Source: Straminergon stramineum
Taxonomy: Eukaryota; Streptophyta; Bryopsida; Hypnales; Calliergonaceae
NCBI GenBank assembly: GCA_963920665.1
Contig: OY987266.1
Coordinates: 17,117,001 to 17,181,000 of the forward strand
Reading direction: 5' to 3'
Length of the DNA stretch: 64,000 nucleotides
Positions within the stretch are counted from its first letter, which is position 1. Each line of letters starts with the position of its first letter. Position numbers and translations under genes: made by a program. Under the pieces are notes generated by a model. The model was not told the DNA's origin. It searched no databases and worked only from the letters and a program-made list of their open reading frames with translations. Shown here piece by piece: positions 62,406-64,000 of this stretch.

Positions 62406-63480
62406 GTGGGGATTCATCATAGCTTTTCCTTGAACCCTAAACCCTAAACCCTTTCCTTCAAAACTAGAGTGTTGATCCCGGCTTGTAACTTGGAAAGATG
62501 TTCTAATGACCGAAGGTATTTGGGTACCCTAGTAAAGTCTAGGTAATGCAAAGAAGAATGAATACAAAGCTGTATAGAAAAGAGCAAGACGGTGGTGATG
62601 GAGCAGGACTGGCAGATGGGACTAAAAAACAGCCTTTCCTTAAACCCTAAACCCTTTCGTTCTATACTGGTGTGTTGATCCCCACATGTAACTTGGGAAA
62701 ATTAGGGGTGAATCTGTAATGAATGCTGATCTAAAGTAGAATTAGGTGTGTCGGTACCCTAGTCATTCTAGACAATATATAGAAGATGAAATAACATGTT
62801 CGTGAAGACGAAGAAGAGCAAGGTCGTCGTCACGGGGCAGGACAGGCTCGTCACCGCTGTTCCTTAAACCCTAAACCCTTTCCTTGAGTAGCTTTTGTGT
62901 GTGTGTGTGTGTGTGTTCCTGGCATGGAACTTGGGAAAATTAGGAATTGGGATAATGGATACCGGTATACCGTGGGATGATCAAATTCGCTACCCTAGTA
63001 ATTTTAGATAATGTAGAGAAGAAAACATAACAAAGATGTGAACAAGAAGAAGTAGAGTAAGGCTGCCGTCACGGGTGGATTCGTAGCATTTCCTTGAACC
63101 CTAAACCCTAAATTCTTTCGTAACCCTTTCATTCAATACTGGATTGTTCTCCCGGCTTGTAACTTGGGAAAATTAGGGGTGGATCTAATTCTGAGGGCTA
63201 CCGGTAATCGAACGAGTGGGATCAACTAATTCGGTACCGTAGTAAATTTCTAGATTCTAAACAGGAGAACAAATAATAAAACTGTGAAGAAGAAGAGCAA
63301 GGCCATCGTCATGGGTAGGACTGGCACGTCCGGACTCGCAGATTTTCCTTAAACCCTAAAATTCTGTCATATCACAACTGGGGGTGGTTCATCCCCGGCA
63401 TGGGACTTCAGAAAACTAGGAATATGTAATGTTCTCAGGTTAGGATCAACTGAATGGAGCATGCACCCAAAAGAGTACCC
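62340..63480 (+). repeat. Five-copy tandem array of the NB-ARC exon-intron junction
   Basis: Units are anchored on AAGAAGAGCAAGGC(G/C)GTCGTCACGG-like sequence at 62371, 62581, 62815, 63054 and 63294, at spacings of 210, 234, 239 and 240. Each carries the end of the exon, then TTCCTTAAACCCTAAACCCT, then TGTTGATCCCGGCTTGTAAC and CTTGGGAAAATTAGG. Copies after the first have frame and splice-site damage, for example a stop in copy four. Confidence 0.88.
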
Positions 63481-64000
63481 TTGTGATTCTAGATGATAAA
63501 TAGGTCCTTACTGTAGAATGTTTTATACAACAACATTGACATTAGCGCATAGATTTGCCTATTTGTGATCAGAGAATGAGACCTTATTGGCACATAATCA
63601 TTGAAAAATCTTCCTTTATCTTTGGTTAAGTATTGTTTATTGTTTGCTATAGTTTGTAGAAGGTGCATGTGACACCAAGTTATCAAAGGATGAGGTAGTG
63701 ATATGTTTATACTACAAAAAGTCATAGCGTTTTGCTTTGAAAGTTTTTGTGACTTCATTTGCAAAGAGGTGGTATGCTAGACATTGTAGCTACTTCAAGA
63801 AACATTGCTTTCTAGGCACCAATTTCTTGTATGAAAAGTTAGGAGTTTTATCTTTTTTCTTTGAACGAGATTGATCTTTTGGAGATTGCTATGTAATATT
63901 CATTTCTTTAACAATATTAACCTATACAAATGGGATGTTCCTTACAAACATTGTAGCTAAGACAAATGTACCTTGTTGGCTTGTGGAATTGCTTCTATTC
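63481..64000. other. Gene-free end of window
   Basis: AT-rich DNA with short open frames only; no continuation of the NB-ARC gene is visible here. Confidence 0.45.

Noticed and set aside
61935..62447. Reading the NB-ARC frame through to its stop at 62447
   Set aside because: The last residues come from the intronic AAACCCT sequence. A GT donor at 62406 in phase 0 is the better exon end.
62430..63360. AAACCCTAAACCCT boxes read as an interstitial telomere
   Set aside because: Only two or three heptamers per site, recurring once per ~235-bp unit in register; they are part of the duplicated segment.

Overview
The window is nuclear DNA of a land plant (or close streptophyte relative). Its genes have many short introns, and its families are plant ones: a GW2/DA2-type RING ligase, an OSCA calcium channel, an NB-ARC immune-receptor exon, and TTTAGGG-type telomere-like motifs. 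It also holds an intact 15-exon gene for DRC2/CCDC65, a part of motile cilia. Flowering plants have lost this machinery, so the source should be a plant with swimming sperm. Compact introns favour a bryophyte- or lycophyte-like genome; the species cannot be named from the sequence.

Layout. 1-2.7 kb: AT-rich flank. 2.7-8.0 kb (-): DRC2. 8.0-20.4 kb: gene desert packed with TTAA-flanked transposon derivatives, a 94-bp minisatellite and a TA/GA microsatellite. 20.4-23.5 kb (+): GW2/DA2-like E3 ligase. 23.5-33.9 kb: second desert. 33.9-35.6 kb (-): Jagunal-like ER membrane protein. 35.6-41.5 kb: third desert, with a clean nested transposon insertion. 41.5-49.2 kb (-): OSCA/CSC1-like channel, preceded by a four-copy promoter repeat. 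50.3-54.2 kb: repeats. 54.2-57.4 kb (+): mitochondrial porin VDAC. 57.4-61.9 kb: gene-poor. 61.9-62.4 kb (+): NB-ARC exon, followed by five tandem copies of its exon-intron junction.

The five complete or near-complete genes are unrelated and monocistronic. They show no functional linkage. All splice models were built by hand; each keeps one frame across its introns and gives a total length normal for its family.

The most unusual content is in the repeats. (1) A dense population of short non-autonomous elements starts TTAACCC and ends GGGTTAA, with TTAA as target duplication. This is the piggyBac signature, and to my knowledge that superfamily is scarcely described from land plants. One copy sits inside another exactly at a TTAA, and an uninterrupted relative lies next to it. 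(2) Several genes carry local tandem duplications that cross exon-intron borders: DRC2 exon 5, OSCA exon 1 and the NB-ARC exon end. Others have arrays in non-coding parts: the OSCA upstream region and VDAC intron 1. (3) A TA-flanked mariner-like element family occurs in the introns of two genes.
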